Below, piece after piece: positions 27,378 to 35,599 of a DNA stretch of 60,636 nt (position 1 is the first letter of the stretch; each line of letters opens with the position of its first letter). A program made the position numbers and the translations under genes. The notes under the pieces are model-generated. The model searched no databases and was not told the DNA's origin. It saw only the letters and a list, made by a program, of their open reading frames with translations. This DNA comes from Rhizobium sp. R635 (lineage in GTDB: Bacteria > Pseudomonadota > Alphaproteobacteria > Rhizobiales > Rhizobiaceae): NCBI RefSeq assembly GCF_002211285.1, contig NZ_LOKX01000022.1, positions 1-60,636 of the forward strand. The letters are read 5' to 3'.

Positions 27378-28295
27378 ATGAAGGCCAAACTCGGCATGTC
27401 GCCCATCGCATGGTGGAACGACGACCTTCCCGAACTCAGCGACGACGTGTCTCTCGAGGAATGCCTGCGGCAGTCGCGCAGCGCCGGTTTCACCGGCATG
27501 GAGCAAGGCCGCCGCTTTCCCAGCAACCCGGAAGAAATGCTGCCGATCCTGCGCGCCGCCGACGTGACGCTGTGCGGCGGCTGGTTCTCCGGAACGCTCG
27601 TCAATGAAGAGCTTGCGGCCAACAAGGACCGCATCGCACCGATGATCGAGCTGTTCAAGGCGGTCAACGCGCCCTGCATCGTCTATGGCGAAGTCGGCCG
27701 CTCGATCCAGGGCGACCGCTCCAAGCCGCTCGCCACCAAGCCGCGCCTTTCCGACGACGAGATGAAGGCCTATGCACGCCGCGTCACCGAATTCGGCGAA
27801 TGGTGCGCCGAACAGGGCATGCCGCTCTCCTATCATCACCACATGGCGGCCGTGGTCGAAACCGAACCGGAACTCGACGCCTTCATGCGCAATTCGGGCG
27901 CCGGCATTCCGCTGCTGCTCGACGCCGGTCATCTCGCCTTTGCCGGCGGCGATGTGCTGCGCGCCATCGACAACCACCATGCCCGTATTAATCACGTCCA
28001 CGTCAAGGATATCCGCAAGTCGGTGGTGGATGGGCTCGACCTCAGCCGCCAGTCCTTCCTCGATGCGGTAGCGCTTGGCGCCTTCACAGTGCCCGGCGAC
28101 GGCTCGCTCGATTTCGGCGCCATCGTCCAGCGCTTTGCCGATCACGGCTATGAAGGCTGGTTCGTCGTCGAGGCCGAACAGGACCCGCGCAAGGCGCCGC
28201 CGCAAAAGATGGCGGAGATCGGCCATGCCGAACTGATGCGGGTGATGACGGCGGCTGGTTATACTGTGGAGACCGAAGGCTTTCCCAAGGGATGA
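27378..28295 (+). CDS. iolE: inosose (2-keto-myo-inositol) dehydratase
   Basis: A 305-residue AP-endonuclease-2-like TIM barrel that dehydrates 2-keto-myo-inositol. Starts MKAKLGMSPIAWWNDDLPEL, typical of IolE; metal ligands lie in SYHHHMAAVVE, LLDAGHLAFAGGD, HVHVKDI and VEAEQDP. AAGGAG at 27365-27370 suits the ATG at 27378 better than the adjacent ATG at 27372. The gene stands between iolD and a 240-base gap that carries a second type of repeat. Confidence 0.95.
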   Translation: MKAKLGMSPIAWWNDDLPELSDDVSLEECLRQSRSAGFTGMEQGRRFPSNPEEMLPILRAADVTLCGGWFSGTLVNEELAANKDRIAPMIELFKAVNAPCIVYGEVGRSIQGDRSKPLATKPRLSDDEMKAYARRVTEFGEWCAEQGMPLSYHHHMAAVVETEPELDAFMRNSGAGIPLLLDAGHLAFAGGDVLRAIDNHHARINHVHVKDIRKSVVDGLDLSRQSFLDAVALGAFTVPGDGSLDFGAIVQRFADHGYEGWFVVEAEQDPRKAPPQKMAEIGHAELMRVMTAAGYTVETEGFPKG

Positions 28296-28350
28296 CAGGA
28301 CGAAAGACCCCTCTCGCAAGAGGGACGAACTGACCGGACCGCTGGAGCAA

Positions 28351-28509
28351 GCGGCCCCCTCATCCGCCCTTCGGGCACCGTTGCCGGGGTTGAGCCACAG
28401 GTCTCAACCCGTCCTTCGGACCCCCGATGGGTAGAAGGGGAATAGAGATGGCGCGGCATATCCCTTCTCCCCTCGGGGAGAAGGTGGCGGCAGCCGGATG
28501 AGGGGCCGC
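28351..28509. repeat. RIME-like mosaic palindromic element (iolE-iolB)
   Basis: Terminal inverted repeats GCGGCCCC(C)TCATCCG (28351-28367) and CGGATGAGGGGCCGC (28495-28509) enclose smaller hairpins: CCTTCGGG-type stems on the left half, and CTTCTCCCCTCGGGGAGAAGG at 28464-28484. The CCCCTCATCCG / CGGATGAGGGG ends with a CTTCTCC/GGAGAAG core resemble RIME elements described in rhizobia. It lies within the iol operon, so the transcript would contain it. Confidence 0.75.
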
Positions 28510-28537
28510 GCCCACCAACTTACGAGGAGAAACACCA

Positions 28538-29335
28538 ATGCCAAACCTCAAGGTGAAACCATCAGGCACGCATGGCCGCGTCACGCATGTCACCCCGCAA
28601 AGCGCCGGCTGGACCTATGTCGGCTTCGACCTGCACCGGATCAAACCGGGCGAGACGGTTTCCGGAGAGACCGGCGATCGCGAAGTCTGCCTGGTTTGGG
28701 TGAGCGGCAAAGGCAAGGCTTCGGCCGGCACCAAGGATTTCGGCACGCTCGGCGAGCGCATGAACCCCTTCGATGGCGCGCCGCATGCGCTCTATATCCC
28801 GATGGAATCGACATGGTCTGTCACGGCAGAGACCGATCTGGAACTCGCCGTCTGCTCGGCGCCCGGCGGCGGCACCTATGAGGCCAAGGCGATTCCGCCC
28901 GGCACGCATCCGCAGCTGACGCGCGGCAAGGGCACGAATGTTCGCTATGTGAACAACATCATGCCTGAGGACGACAGCTCGGCGCATTCGCTGCTCGTCG
29001 TCGAGGTGATCACGCCCGGCGGCCACACCTCCTCCTATCCGCCGCACAAGCACGACCAGGACGACCTGCCGAACGAGAGCTTCCTGGAGGAGACCTATTA
29101 CCATCGCCTCAATCCTCCACAGGGTTTCGGTTTCCAGCGCGTCTATACCGACGACCGCTCGCTCGACGAGGCGATGGCGATCGAGGACGGCGACGTGACG
29201 CTGGTGCCGAAGGGCTATCACCCTTGCGCTGCGACGCATGGCTACGATCTCTATTATCTCAACGTCATGGCCGGGCCGAAGCGGATCTGGAAATTCCACA
29301 ATGCTACCGAGCACGAATGGCTGCTGAAGGCATAA
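28538..29335 (+). CDS. iolB: 5-deoxy-glucuronate isomerase
   Basis: A 265-residue IolB, a bicupin isomerase that converts 5-deoxyglucuronate to 2-deoxy-5-keto-gluconate. Metal-binding cupin residues are seen in SSYPPHKHDQDDLPNESFLEETYYHRLNPPQGFGFQRVY and later in GYHPCAATHGYDLYYLNVMAG. ACGAGGAGAAACACC precedes the ATG. It is the last gene of the iol cluster here; iolA and the main inositol dehydrogenase gene (idhA/iolG) are not in the window, so a full pathway needs loci elsewhere. Confidence 0.95.
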   Translation: MPNLKVKPSGTHGRVTHVTPQSAGWTYVGFDLHRIKPGETVSGETGDREVCLVWVSGKGKASAGTKDFGTLGERMNPFDGAPHALYIPMESTWSVTAETDLELAVCSAPGGGTYEAKAIPPGTHPQLTRGKGTNVRYVNNIMPEDDSSAHSLLVVEVITPGGHTSSYPPHKHDQDDLPNESFLEETYYHRLNPPQGFGFQRVYTDDRSLDEAMAIEDGDVTLVPKGYHPCAATHGYDLYYLNVMAGPKRIWKFHNATEHEWLLKA

Positions 29336-29424
29336 AAGCTACTCTCGATCGCTAAATAATCTGACAGCGCGAGATTGCCGCTGATGGTTCACTGCCTCCA
29401 TCCAAACCAGGATGGAGGATCATC

Positions 29425-29652
29425 ATGCACAGCTCGAATTTCACGATACCGGCCCGCAACATCCGCACTTCGCGCCATATGCGGCCCGGCCTACTTTCCG
29501 CAGCGGTGACGGCAGTCCGCTGGCTGGCACGCGAGATCAGCGAACGGCGCAACTACAATGCACTGATGGAACTTTCCGACGATCAGTTGAAGGATATCGG
29601 CCTTTCCAGGGGGCAGACGGAAAGCGACGTTCACGTCTACAGCCGGTACTGA
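29425..29652 (+). CDS. DUF1127 miniprotein
   Basis: A 75-residue protein whose C-terminal half is the DUF1127 signature (WLAREISERRNYNALMELSDDQLKDIGLSRGQTESDV). These small Arg-rich proteins are abundant in Rhizobiales; some have been linked to RNA binding and to phosphate, carbon or symbiotic regulation, and the role here is unknown. GGAGGATCATC precedes the ATG. It lies about 70 bases upstream of the AraC gene, in the same direction. Confidence 0.88.
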   Translation: MHSSNFTIPARNIRTSRHMRPGLLSAAVTAVRWLAREISERRNYNALMELSDDQLKDIGLSRGQTESDVHVYSRY

Positions 29653-29724
29653 AATATCGACATCACTTGTGATAATGTCCTCGCGGGCCGCTTCATCGGC
29701 GGCTTGCCTGATCCGGAACATCTG

Positions 29725-30561
29725 ATGTCGCAGTTTTCAACAGCACTGCTCCTGAAAACAAAGACCGTCACCATTCGGGACGTCGTCTGCAGTGGCGAGT
29801 GCCGCCACAAGAGCGACGAGGAATGCGCCCACAAGACGAGTCTCGTCTATCCCTATCGCGGCGTCTTCATGCGGCATGTCGGTCGCAACGACACAGTGGC
29901 CGAAGCCAACCAGATGCTGTTCTTCAATGCCGGCCAGGGCTACCGGATCAGCCACCCGATCGAGGGCGGCGACGCCTGCATCGATCTGGCGATCGACGAA
30001 TCCATGCTCGAAGAGCTGGCGCCGAAGGAGCAGACGCAGCCCGGCCCGTCCTTTTCGTTCCGTCGCCAGCGCCGGCGGATCGATCCGCGCGCGCAGGCGC
30101 TGGTCGCGCTCCTGCGCCACGGCCTCCACCGCAAGGTCGCGGAAACGCTGGAGGCGGAAACACTGGCGCTGACGCTGGTGCGCCGCTCGCTCGGCGAACG
30201 CACGTCGCATACGGCGGGCGCCAGCGCCGGCCGGCAGAAGCTCGTCGACCGGGCAAAGCTGGTACTTTCCTCCGATCTCGCACGACGCTGGACGCTCGGA
30301 GAAATCGCCTCCGAAGTCGGCGTCTCTCCCGTTTATCTCACCCAGGTCTTTCAGCAGGTCGAGGCGACCCCGCTCTATCGCTACCAGCTGAGGCTGCGGC
30401 TTGCCCGCGCGCTCGATCTGCTCGGCCGGTATGACGATCTGACCGCGCTCGGCCTCGATCTCGGCTTTTCCAGCCACAGCCATTTCAGCGCGTCCTTCAA
30501 GCAGGCCTTCGGGCAGAGCCCGGCAGAATTCCAGCGCTCGGCGCACTTGCGGCGCAGCTAA
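29725..30561 (+). CDS. AraC-family transcriptional regulator
   Basis: A 278-residue regulator: cupin-like N-terminal sensor (about 15-150) and a C-terminal double HTH (WTLGEIASEVGVSPVYLTQVFQQVEATPLYRYQLRLRLARALDLL, then LGLDLGFSSHSHFSASFKQAFGQSPAEFQRS). Unusually, the N-terminus has a cysteine cluster, VVCSGECRHKSDEECAHKT (C-x3-C-x7-C), which could bind metal or sense redox. The ATG at 29725 is preferred to a TTG seven codons upstream. The Cys-rich miniprotein lies about 100 bases downstream, suggesting a functional pair. Confidence 0.85.
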   Translation: MSQFSTALLLKTKTVTIRDVVCSGECRHKSDEECAHKTSLVYPYRGVFMRHVGRNDTVAEANQMLFFNAGQGYRISHPIEGGDACIDLAIDESMLEELAPKEQTQPGPSFSFRRQRRRIDPRAQALVALLRHGLHRKVAETLEAETLALTLVRRSLGERTSHTAGASAGRQKLVDRAKLVLSSDLARRWTLGEIASEVGVSPVYLTQVFQQVEATPLYRYQLRLRLARALDLLGRYDDLTALGLDLGFSSHSHFSASFKQAFGQSPAEFQRSAHLRRS

Positions 30562-30663
30562 GAACCCCAGATATCGCTAAAGATTTCGACAGCGGCGATG
30601 CAGTCTTCGGTGATCTGATGAGCCTGTCTCGATACCGGGGGCGATCAACCGGAGGATCACCAG

Positions 30664-30825
30664 ATGAAGAAGACGACATGTGCTGCCTGCGACTGCGAAC
30701 TCGGCGCAGAGACCATAACCGTCAAGCTCGGCGGCAAGGCCGTGGAGGTGTGCTGCGAGGAATGCGCCAGAGCGCTGAACGAGGCGGAAGCCGCGACATC
30801 GAGTGCATCGAACGGCAAGGAATAG
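30664..30825 (+). CDS. Cys-rich 53-residue putative metal-binding protein
   Basis: A short frame, MKKTTCAACDCELGAETITV at the start, with KAVEVCCEECARAL in the middle. Six cysteines (C6, C9, C11, C30, C31, C34) form two clusters separated by a short beta-hairpin-like stretch, as in treble-clef or TRASH-type metal-binding domains; the C-terminal 15 residues are an Ala/Ser-rich tail. GGAGGATCACCAG precedes the ATG. No function is known to me. Its position after an AraC regulator with its own Cys cluster suggests a metal or thiol response. Confidence 0.72.
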   Translation: MKKTTCAACDCELGAETITVKLGGKAVEVCCEECARALNEAEAATSSASNGKE

Positions 30826-30915
30826 ACGACACCGGGCGAAAGCCGCCGCCGAACTGACCCTCGAAGGTTGATGTCCAACTTTCGAGGGCGGCACACCGGG
30901 GGCGGCTTTGCTCTC

Positions 30916-32283
30916 TCAAGCGGGCAGAAGCCCGTAGCGCCAGCCGCGGCGTTTGGCATTCCGCGACAGCACCAGGAAAGCAAGAATGAACATGCCTGCC
31001 TCGGCAAAGACCGGCACCATCCAGATCCCCTGCTCACCGAAGACGAAAGGCAGCAGGAAGGTGAGCGGCAGGGCAAACAGATAGGGCCGTGACAAACCGA
31101 AGATCGCCGCACGCGGCGCATCGCCGATCGATTGGAAATAGGACGAGAGAATCAGCATCTGTCCGAAGAGGAAATAGGCGCCGATCGTCCACGGTAATAT
31201 TCGTCTGACCTCGGCGATGATGACGGGATCGGCGACAAAGACTGCGCCGAGGCGACCGGCCAGCAGCTCGACGGCGATCTCCACCAGGGTGCAATAGACG
31301 AGTGCAGCGCCCATGGCGATCTGCAGGCTGCGGCCGACGCGCAGCCCGAGACCGGCACCGTGATTGTTGCCGGCGATCGTCTGCAGCGCGATGCTGAGAC
31401 CGAGCAGCGGCAGATAGGTGAAGGTCATGATTCGGGTGATGATGCCGTAGGCGGCAACCGATGCGACATAATCATGCTCACTCCAGAGCGAGACGTTGAC
31501 GAGGACGGCGGTCGAAGCCAGCGATATGCCGATGAAACCAAGGCTCATGGGCGCGCCGAAGGCGATGATGCCGCGCCATTCGGCAAGAGCAAGCCCCCCG
31601 AAAGGCCTCAGCGCCGCCGGCCGGCGCCAGCGATAGGCGAGCACGGCGGCAAGGCAGACGAATTGCGATGCGATAGAACCGGCCGCCGAACCGAGCACAC
31701 CCCAATGCATCTCGGCCATGAACAGCCAGTTGGCGAGAATGTTGAGCAGCGAGGCCGACAGCGTCACCAGCGTCATGAAACCGATCTTGCCTTCGCAGCG
31801 CAGCCCGTCGAGATGCAGCGACAGGAAGAAGCTGACCGGTGCAAAGGCGACCATCGCTCCCATGAACTGCGTGGCGCCATCGGCGACGGCGGCATTGCCG
31901 GCAGCCCCGGCATCGATGACCTGCCGGCCCAGGGTCCAATAGACCATGTTGAGAATCAGGGTCACGGCGAGCGCCAGCGTATGGGCGTCGGCGAATACGC
32001 GGCGCGCTTCTTCACGTTTGCCGGCGCCGAGCCGGCGGGCGAGAATGCTCGCCATGCCGTTCGAGACCAGCGATTGCAGGGAAATCATCAGCATCAGACC
32101 GGGGAAAATCAGGCTGACGGCGGAGAGCGCATCCGGGCCAACGTAGGCACCGAGGAAATAAGCATCGACCACAGCGAAGAGGCCGTTAACGGTGGTGATA
32201 GCGACGATCGGCGCCGCCGTCCTGATGAAAACGCCCGGCAGCCAGCCGGTGAGAAAGGCATTGCCTCTGGAAAGATCAGTCAT
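30916..32283 (-). CDS. MATE-family efflux transporter
   Basis: A 455-residue multidrug and toxin extrusion transporter with twelve predicted membrane segments in two homologous halves. Family patterns include TAAPIVAITTVNGLFAVVDAYFLG in the first helix and LPLLGLSIALQTIAGNNHGAG in the seventh. It would export cationic compounds using a Na+ or H+ gradient; the substrate is unknown. The start at 32283 (MTDLSRGNAF) has a GGAGAA-type site nearby; the frame reaches eight codons further. It is convergent with the Cys-rich protein gene. Confidence 0.9.
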   Translation of the reverse strand: MTDLSRGNAFLTGWLPGVFIRTAAPIVAITTVNGLFAVVDAYFLGAYVGPDALSAVSLIFPGLMLMISLQSLVSNGMASILARRLGAGKREEARRVFADAHTLALAVTLILNMVYWTLGRQVIDAGAAGNAAVADGATQFMGAMVAFAPVSFFLSLHLDGLRCEGKIGFMTLVTLSASLLNILANWLFMAEMHWGVLGSAAGSIASQFVCLAAVLAYRWRRPAALRPFGGLALAEWRGIIAFGAPMSLGFIGISLASTAVLVNVSLWSEHDYVASVAAYGIITRIMTFTYLPLLGLSIALQTIAGNNHGAGLGLRVGRSLQIAMGAALVYCTLVEIAVELLAGRLGAVFVADPVIIAEVRRILPWTIGAYFLFGQMLILSSYFQSIGDAPRAAIFGLSRPYLFALPLTFLLPFVFGEQGIWMVPVFAEAGMFILAFLVLSRNAKRRGWRYGLLPA

Positions 32284-32366
32284 GGAGAATCCGTGCGATA
32301 AGGGCAAAGCCAGACCGGGCTGAAGTCATCAGGGGCCGGGTCGCCTCAAAAGAATAGGAGAACAAT

Positions 32367-32810
32367 CTAGAGATCGAGTACCAGGTGCGGCAGGCCGTTC
32401 GAGGTCTTCCTCGGCGAGACGCCGTCGGCATCGACCTGCGCGGTCACGCGCCGGCGAAAGGCTGAGAAGCTCTCGAAGGTGACGACGTCCACCGGCTCGT
32501 CGAAGTGGATGGTGATCCTGTGGAGATCGCCGCCCGGCAAGGCCGAAAGGGCCAGGATTTCACCGGTGAAGGGCTGGTTGAGGTAGCGGCCGCGAATATG
32601 CGCGCCGACGAAGAGAGGCGTCTTCGGGCTGGCATTGGGCTTTGCCGCAAGGGCGGCGAGCGTATTCCAGTCACGCGCGCCGTATTGGCGGGCGATCAGT
32701 TCCAGGGCGGCGCTATGGGTCAAAGCGGTGCCGCGATCGTTCATCGCGTGGCGCAGGCGCTTGGCCTGGGCCTTCAATTCTTCAATGCCGGGATAGGTTG
32801 TGGTCGTCAT
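32367..32810 (-). CDS. glyoxalase-related small protein
   Basis: A 147-residue protein. The first half (IEELKAQAKRLRHAMNDRGTALTHSAALELIARQYGARDWNTLAAL) matches the helical domain annotated as glyoxalase-related that often precedes bleomycin-resistance-like proteins. The second half (RYLNQPFTGEILALSALPGGDLHRITIHFDEPVDVVTF) is a small beta domain. No metal ligands of a true glyoxalase are evident, so enzymatic activity is doubtful. The start at 32810 (MTTTTYPG) is preferred over an ATG 17 codons upstream. It is 83 bases upstream of the MATE gene, same strand. Confidence 0.75.
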   Translation of the reverse strand: MTTTTYPGIEELKAQAKRLRHAMNDRGTALTHSAALELIARQYGARDWNTLAALAAKPNASPKTPLFVGAHIRGRYLNQPFTGEILALSALPGGDLHRITIHFDEPVDVVTFESFSAFRRRVTAQVDADGVSPRKTSNGLPHLVLDL

Positions 32811-33162
32811 GGAGTGAGCCTTCGAAAGGCATGCTCTTCGACTGTGGATGGGTGCTCGCATTGCCGCCAGTCAGCATGCACAAGGGCCGTGACCATGATC
32901 GCGAGGGCTTCACCATGGATTTTCATCCGCGAGCGGCCGGTGCCTCGAACCGAACCTGTGTATGCGCGAAGGCCGCCGGCATGTCAAGAATGGCTGATGA
33001 TCGCTCGGAATGAACGAATTTGGGGCAAAACTGCACGAAATCGGTGCGATTTCCCCGCAATTTCCGGGAATACCTACAATCTGAATGATGTTCTTCAGCG
33101 TTCATCAGCATTCCTCTGCTAATCTTTGCCTATGATAAGCGGAGGCTAAAAGGGCCTTTCAG
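32811..33162. other. 352-base divergent intergenic region
   Basis: It separates the glyoxalase-related gene (-) from the PilZ gene (+) and should hold both promoters. The right part (33020-33110) is more AT-rich, and AAAAGGGCC lies before the PilZ ATG. Frames crossing it are antisense continuations of neighbouring genes. No RNA gene or clear operator was recognised. Confidence 0.5.
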
Positions 33163-33495
33163 ATGCACCTCGACACGGAACACCCCAAGCCGGAACGTGC
33201 TTACCGGGAATTCAATCTCGACAGACCCGGCAATATCATTTTCGTCGGCCATCACTTGAGCACCGGAACGCAGGTACGCTGCCTGATCCGCACGATCACG
33301 CTTGCCGGCGCATTGCTGGAAGTCAGCCCGAACCTCGAAATGCCGAGCCATTTCTTCCTCGAAATCCTCGGCATCCATGACGAGATCGGCTCGACCGTGG
33401 TCAAGCGCGAAGCCGAATTCGTGACGATCAGCTTCAACATGCTGCTCAATCCGGAATTTCTGCACCACGTATTGCGGCTGAGCTTCGAAACCTGA
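33163..33495 (+). CDS. PilZ-like domain protein with degenerate c-di-GMP motif
   Basis: A 110-residue single PilZ-like beta barrel. Alignment by eye with the second PilZ protein (35600) shows the shared plan: an Arg-containing entry (NLDRPGNIIFV), then CLIRTITLAGALLEVSPNLEMPSHFFLEILGI. The usual [D/N]xSxxG motif is replaced by TLAGALL, lacking both the acidic residue and the Ser, so binding of cyclic di-GMP is doubtful. It could act as a protein-interaction module. It stands alone with its own promoter region. Confidence 0.7.
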   Translation: MHLDTEHPKPERAYREFNLDRPGNIIFVGHHLSTGTQVRCLIRTITLAGALLEVSPNLEMPSHFFLEILGIHDEIGSTVVKREAEFVTISFNMLLNPEFLHHVLRLSFET

Positions 33496-33788
33496 GGCTC
33501 TTTTCGATCCGCGGTTCATCGCAGCGCGAGGCCTCTGTGTCTACGTACGGTCTTGCAGTCAGACGTGCGAGAACAGGAACGAGCCAGAGAAATCCTCGCC
33601 ATTCCGGCCCATCGAGCGGATCGGCGAAAGGATCGTGCCGCACCGGGCGATTATGTTTCTGCAGCTCATTGAAAAGAACAACCCAGTTGAGAAGCATTGC
33701 TTCGTCCTCCATCTATTTGCTGGAGCACTTGAGCTAAGGCTTCGCACCCTTGCGATGTAGAGGCGCTGGGGAAAGGGGGTTTTCATCC

Positions 33789-34655
33789 ATGAAAGACGCA
33801 AGCTGGGACGACCTTCAACTCTTCTTCCATGTCGCGACGGGCGGCGGGCTTTCGGCGGCTGCTGCGCGCACCGGGCTCAGCGCGCCAACGATCGGCCGGC
33901 GCATGCTGGCGCTCGAACGGGTTACAGGCCGCTCGCTGTTCACCCGCGGCCCGACCGGCTACTTGCTAGCGAAGGACGGACAGGCGCTGCTCGATCGCGT
34001 CCGGCTGATGCAGGATGCGGCGCGTGCGATCTCCGACTGGCGCGGCGAGGTGCTCACGCTGCCGATCGTGTCGACAGTCGTCGACAGCTGGACCTCGCGC
34101 TTCATCGCCGATCATCTCGCCAGCGTCTGGACGCCAAAAGACAGCTTTCGCATGTGCTACAAGACCTGCGACGCGAGCGTCGATTTCACCTATCGCGAGG
34201 CGCATATTGCCATTCGCCACGGACGGCCGGACAGCGGCAACGTCGCGATCCGCCGTTCGGTCAAGGTGGCGCATGCGGTTTATCAGGCAGCCGGTTATGA
34301 CGAGGCCAATTGCAATTGGATCTCACTTGGCACTGACATAGCCATTACGCCGGCGGACAAGTGGACTTTCGAACAGCCGGATTATTGGATCACCAGTTGG
34401 ACGAACACGCCGCATATGCTCTTTTACCTCATCCGCGGGGGCGCCGGCCGCGGCGTCCTTCCCTGCTTCATCGGCGATCAGGAGCGCAACCTGGTGCGCG
34501 CCGGACCTGTCATCGACGAACTGACGTACGACATGTGGATCGTGGCGCATGACGACGAACGGCAGCGGCCGGAGATCAGGACCGTCATCGACCGCCTCGC
34601 GGCCCTGTTTGCCGAGCACGAAGACCTGTTTGCCGGGCAGCGACCGGCGGCGTGA
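33789..34655 (+). CDS. LysR-family transcriptional regulator
   Basis: A 288-residue regulator with an N-terminal LysR HTH (WDDLQLFFHVATGGGLSAAAARTGLSAPTIGRRMLALERVTGRSLFTRGPTGYLL). The rest is a shortened, divergent substrate-binding domain, typical of the LysR subgroup whose targets are unknown. The start at 33789 (MKDASWDD) follows AAAGGGGG; an ATG 13 codons upstream is less likely. No divergent partner gene is adjacent that would suggest a target; the 293 bases upstream carry no convincing gene. Confidence 0.85.
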   Translation: MKDASWDDLQLFFHVATGGGLSAAAARTGLSAPTIGRRMLALERVTGRSLFTRGPTGYLLAKDGQALLDRVRLMQDAARAISDWRGEVLTLPIVSTVVDSWTSRFIADHLASVWTPKDSFRMCYKTCDASVDFTYREAHIAIRHGRPDSGNVAIRRSVKVAHAVYQAAGYDEANCNWISLGTDIAITPADKWTFEQPDYWITSWTNTPHMLFYLIRGGAGRGVLPCFIGDQERNLVRAGPVIDELTYDMWIVAHDDERQRPEIRTVIDRLAALFAEHEDLFAGQRPAA

Positions 34656-34682
34656 CAGGAAGACATGAAAACGCGGGCCGGC

Positions 34683-35129
34683 TCAGGCCGCCAGATGCCG
34701 CTCTATCTCATCGACCGGCATGTTGGTATAGTCCTTCGCCAGTTCGGCAGAGATCACCGCCTGCGTATCGGCCCTGAGTGCGGGCCGCAGCACGCCGAGC
34801 GCCTTCGGCGGCGCAATGAGGATGATGCGTTGGGCGTCCTTTTCATGCACCAGTTCGTCCAGCCTCTCCGCCACATGCTTCAGAAATTGCGCCTCAGCCT
34901 GTTCCTGCCAATGGGTTTCCTCGACGGCGCTGCCGCCGAAACCGTGGGCGGCGTGGCTGCGGCCGGGCTTGTCGGTGCCGATCTCACGATCCGGTTCGCT
35001 CGGCTGCTTCAGGGTTTCCAGCACCTTCAGCTTCATCAGCTGAATATCGCCGGCGTTCTGCATGATCAGAGCCTTGGCTCCGTTGCAGACCACGACCCAT
35101 GATTCCCGAGGGACTTTGACGTCGGTCAT
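34683..35129 (-). CDS. host-attachment-type protein
   Basis: A 148-residue protein of the family annotated as required for attachment to host cells (baeRF/eRF1-like fold). Typical features are the N-terminal WVVVCNGAKALIMQN strand and the C-terminal AQRIILIAPPKALGVLRPAL..DTQAVISAELAKDYTNMPVDEIERHL. The annotation derives from Agrobacterium work and the biochemical role is not settled. The start is the ATG at 35129 after GAGGAATTGAAA. It converges with the LysR gene, with 27 bases between the stops. Confidence 0.8.
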   Translation of the reverse strand: MTDVKVPRESWVVVCNGAKALIMQNAGDIQLMKLKVLETLKQPSEPDREIGTDKPGRSHAAHGFGGSAVEETHWQEQAEAQFLKHVAERLDELVHEKDAQRIILIAPPKALGVLRPALRADTQAVISAELAKDYTNMPVDEIERHLAA

Positions 35130-35468
35130 TTTCAATTCCTCACTGTCGTCGTTCGAAGCGCGCGCCCCGCATCATCGATCAAGGCAGAACGCCCGGCCGT
35201 TGAAAGGGTTCGAAAAATTGCGCCGAAATCGGCAGTGCCGTTCTGGGACTGGCAGTCTATGGCGCGGTATCACCAACCTTGCCACGCTTCGCAACCGGCC
35301 GCCCGCCATACGCCTGGCTGATATGGCCCGGGGGCACGCTAGTGACGGCGCTGGCCGCGGCTCGGGGATATTTCACCGTCAGGTCCGCGTCCCGATAATG
35401 CACATAAGGCGTCCCGCTTAAGCACAAAGTTTGAACTCGTTAAAATTGTAATTTTATCCTTGACGAAT

Positions 35469-35582
35469 GTGCAAAACATTCATGTGACCTTGACCGAGAT
35501 CAAGATGAAGCTTGATCGGATCAAGACCCGCTTGCTTGAAATCAAGGCCCTGCTTGAGATCAAGAACCCCCATGCGTCCTGA
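35469..35582 (+). CDS. possible 37-residue amphipathic miniprotein
   Basis: A GTG-initiated frame (VQNIHVTLTEIKMKLDRIKT at the start, ending LLEIKALLEIKNPHAS) directly upstream of the PilZ gene. It is built on a repeated DNA unit (GAGATCAAG, GGATCAAG, GAAATCAAG, GAGATCAAG) giving Ile/Leu every three to four residues with Lys and Glu between, as in a helix or short coiled coil. There is no good ribosome site before the GTG; an internal ATG at 35505 is an alternative. It lies within 470 bases otherwise lacking genes. Whether it is translated is unclear. Confidence 0.3.
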   Translation: MQNIHVTLTEIKMKLDRIKTRLLEIKALLEIKNPHAS

Positions 35583-35599
35583 CTGACGGAGAATGTGAA

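Noticed and set aside
25271..28509. Insertion sequence or CRISPR array in the iol operon gaps
   Set aside because: The gaps hold single palindromic elements without transposase genes, and there are no regularly spaced direct repeats.
33446..33712. 88-residue minus-strand frame between PilZ and LysR genes
   Set aside because: It overlaps the PilZ gene end, lacks a clear domain and lies partly over the LysR promoter region; coding status is unproven.
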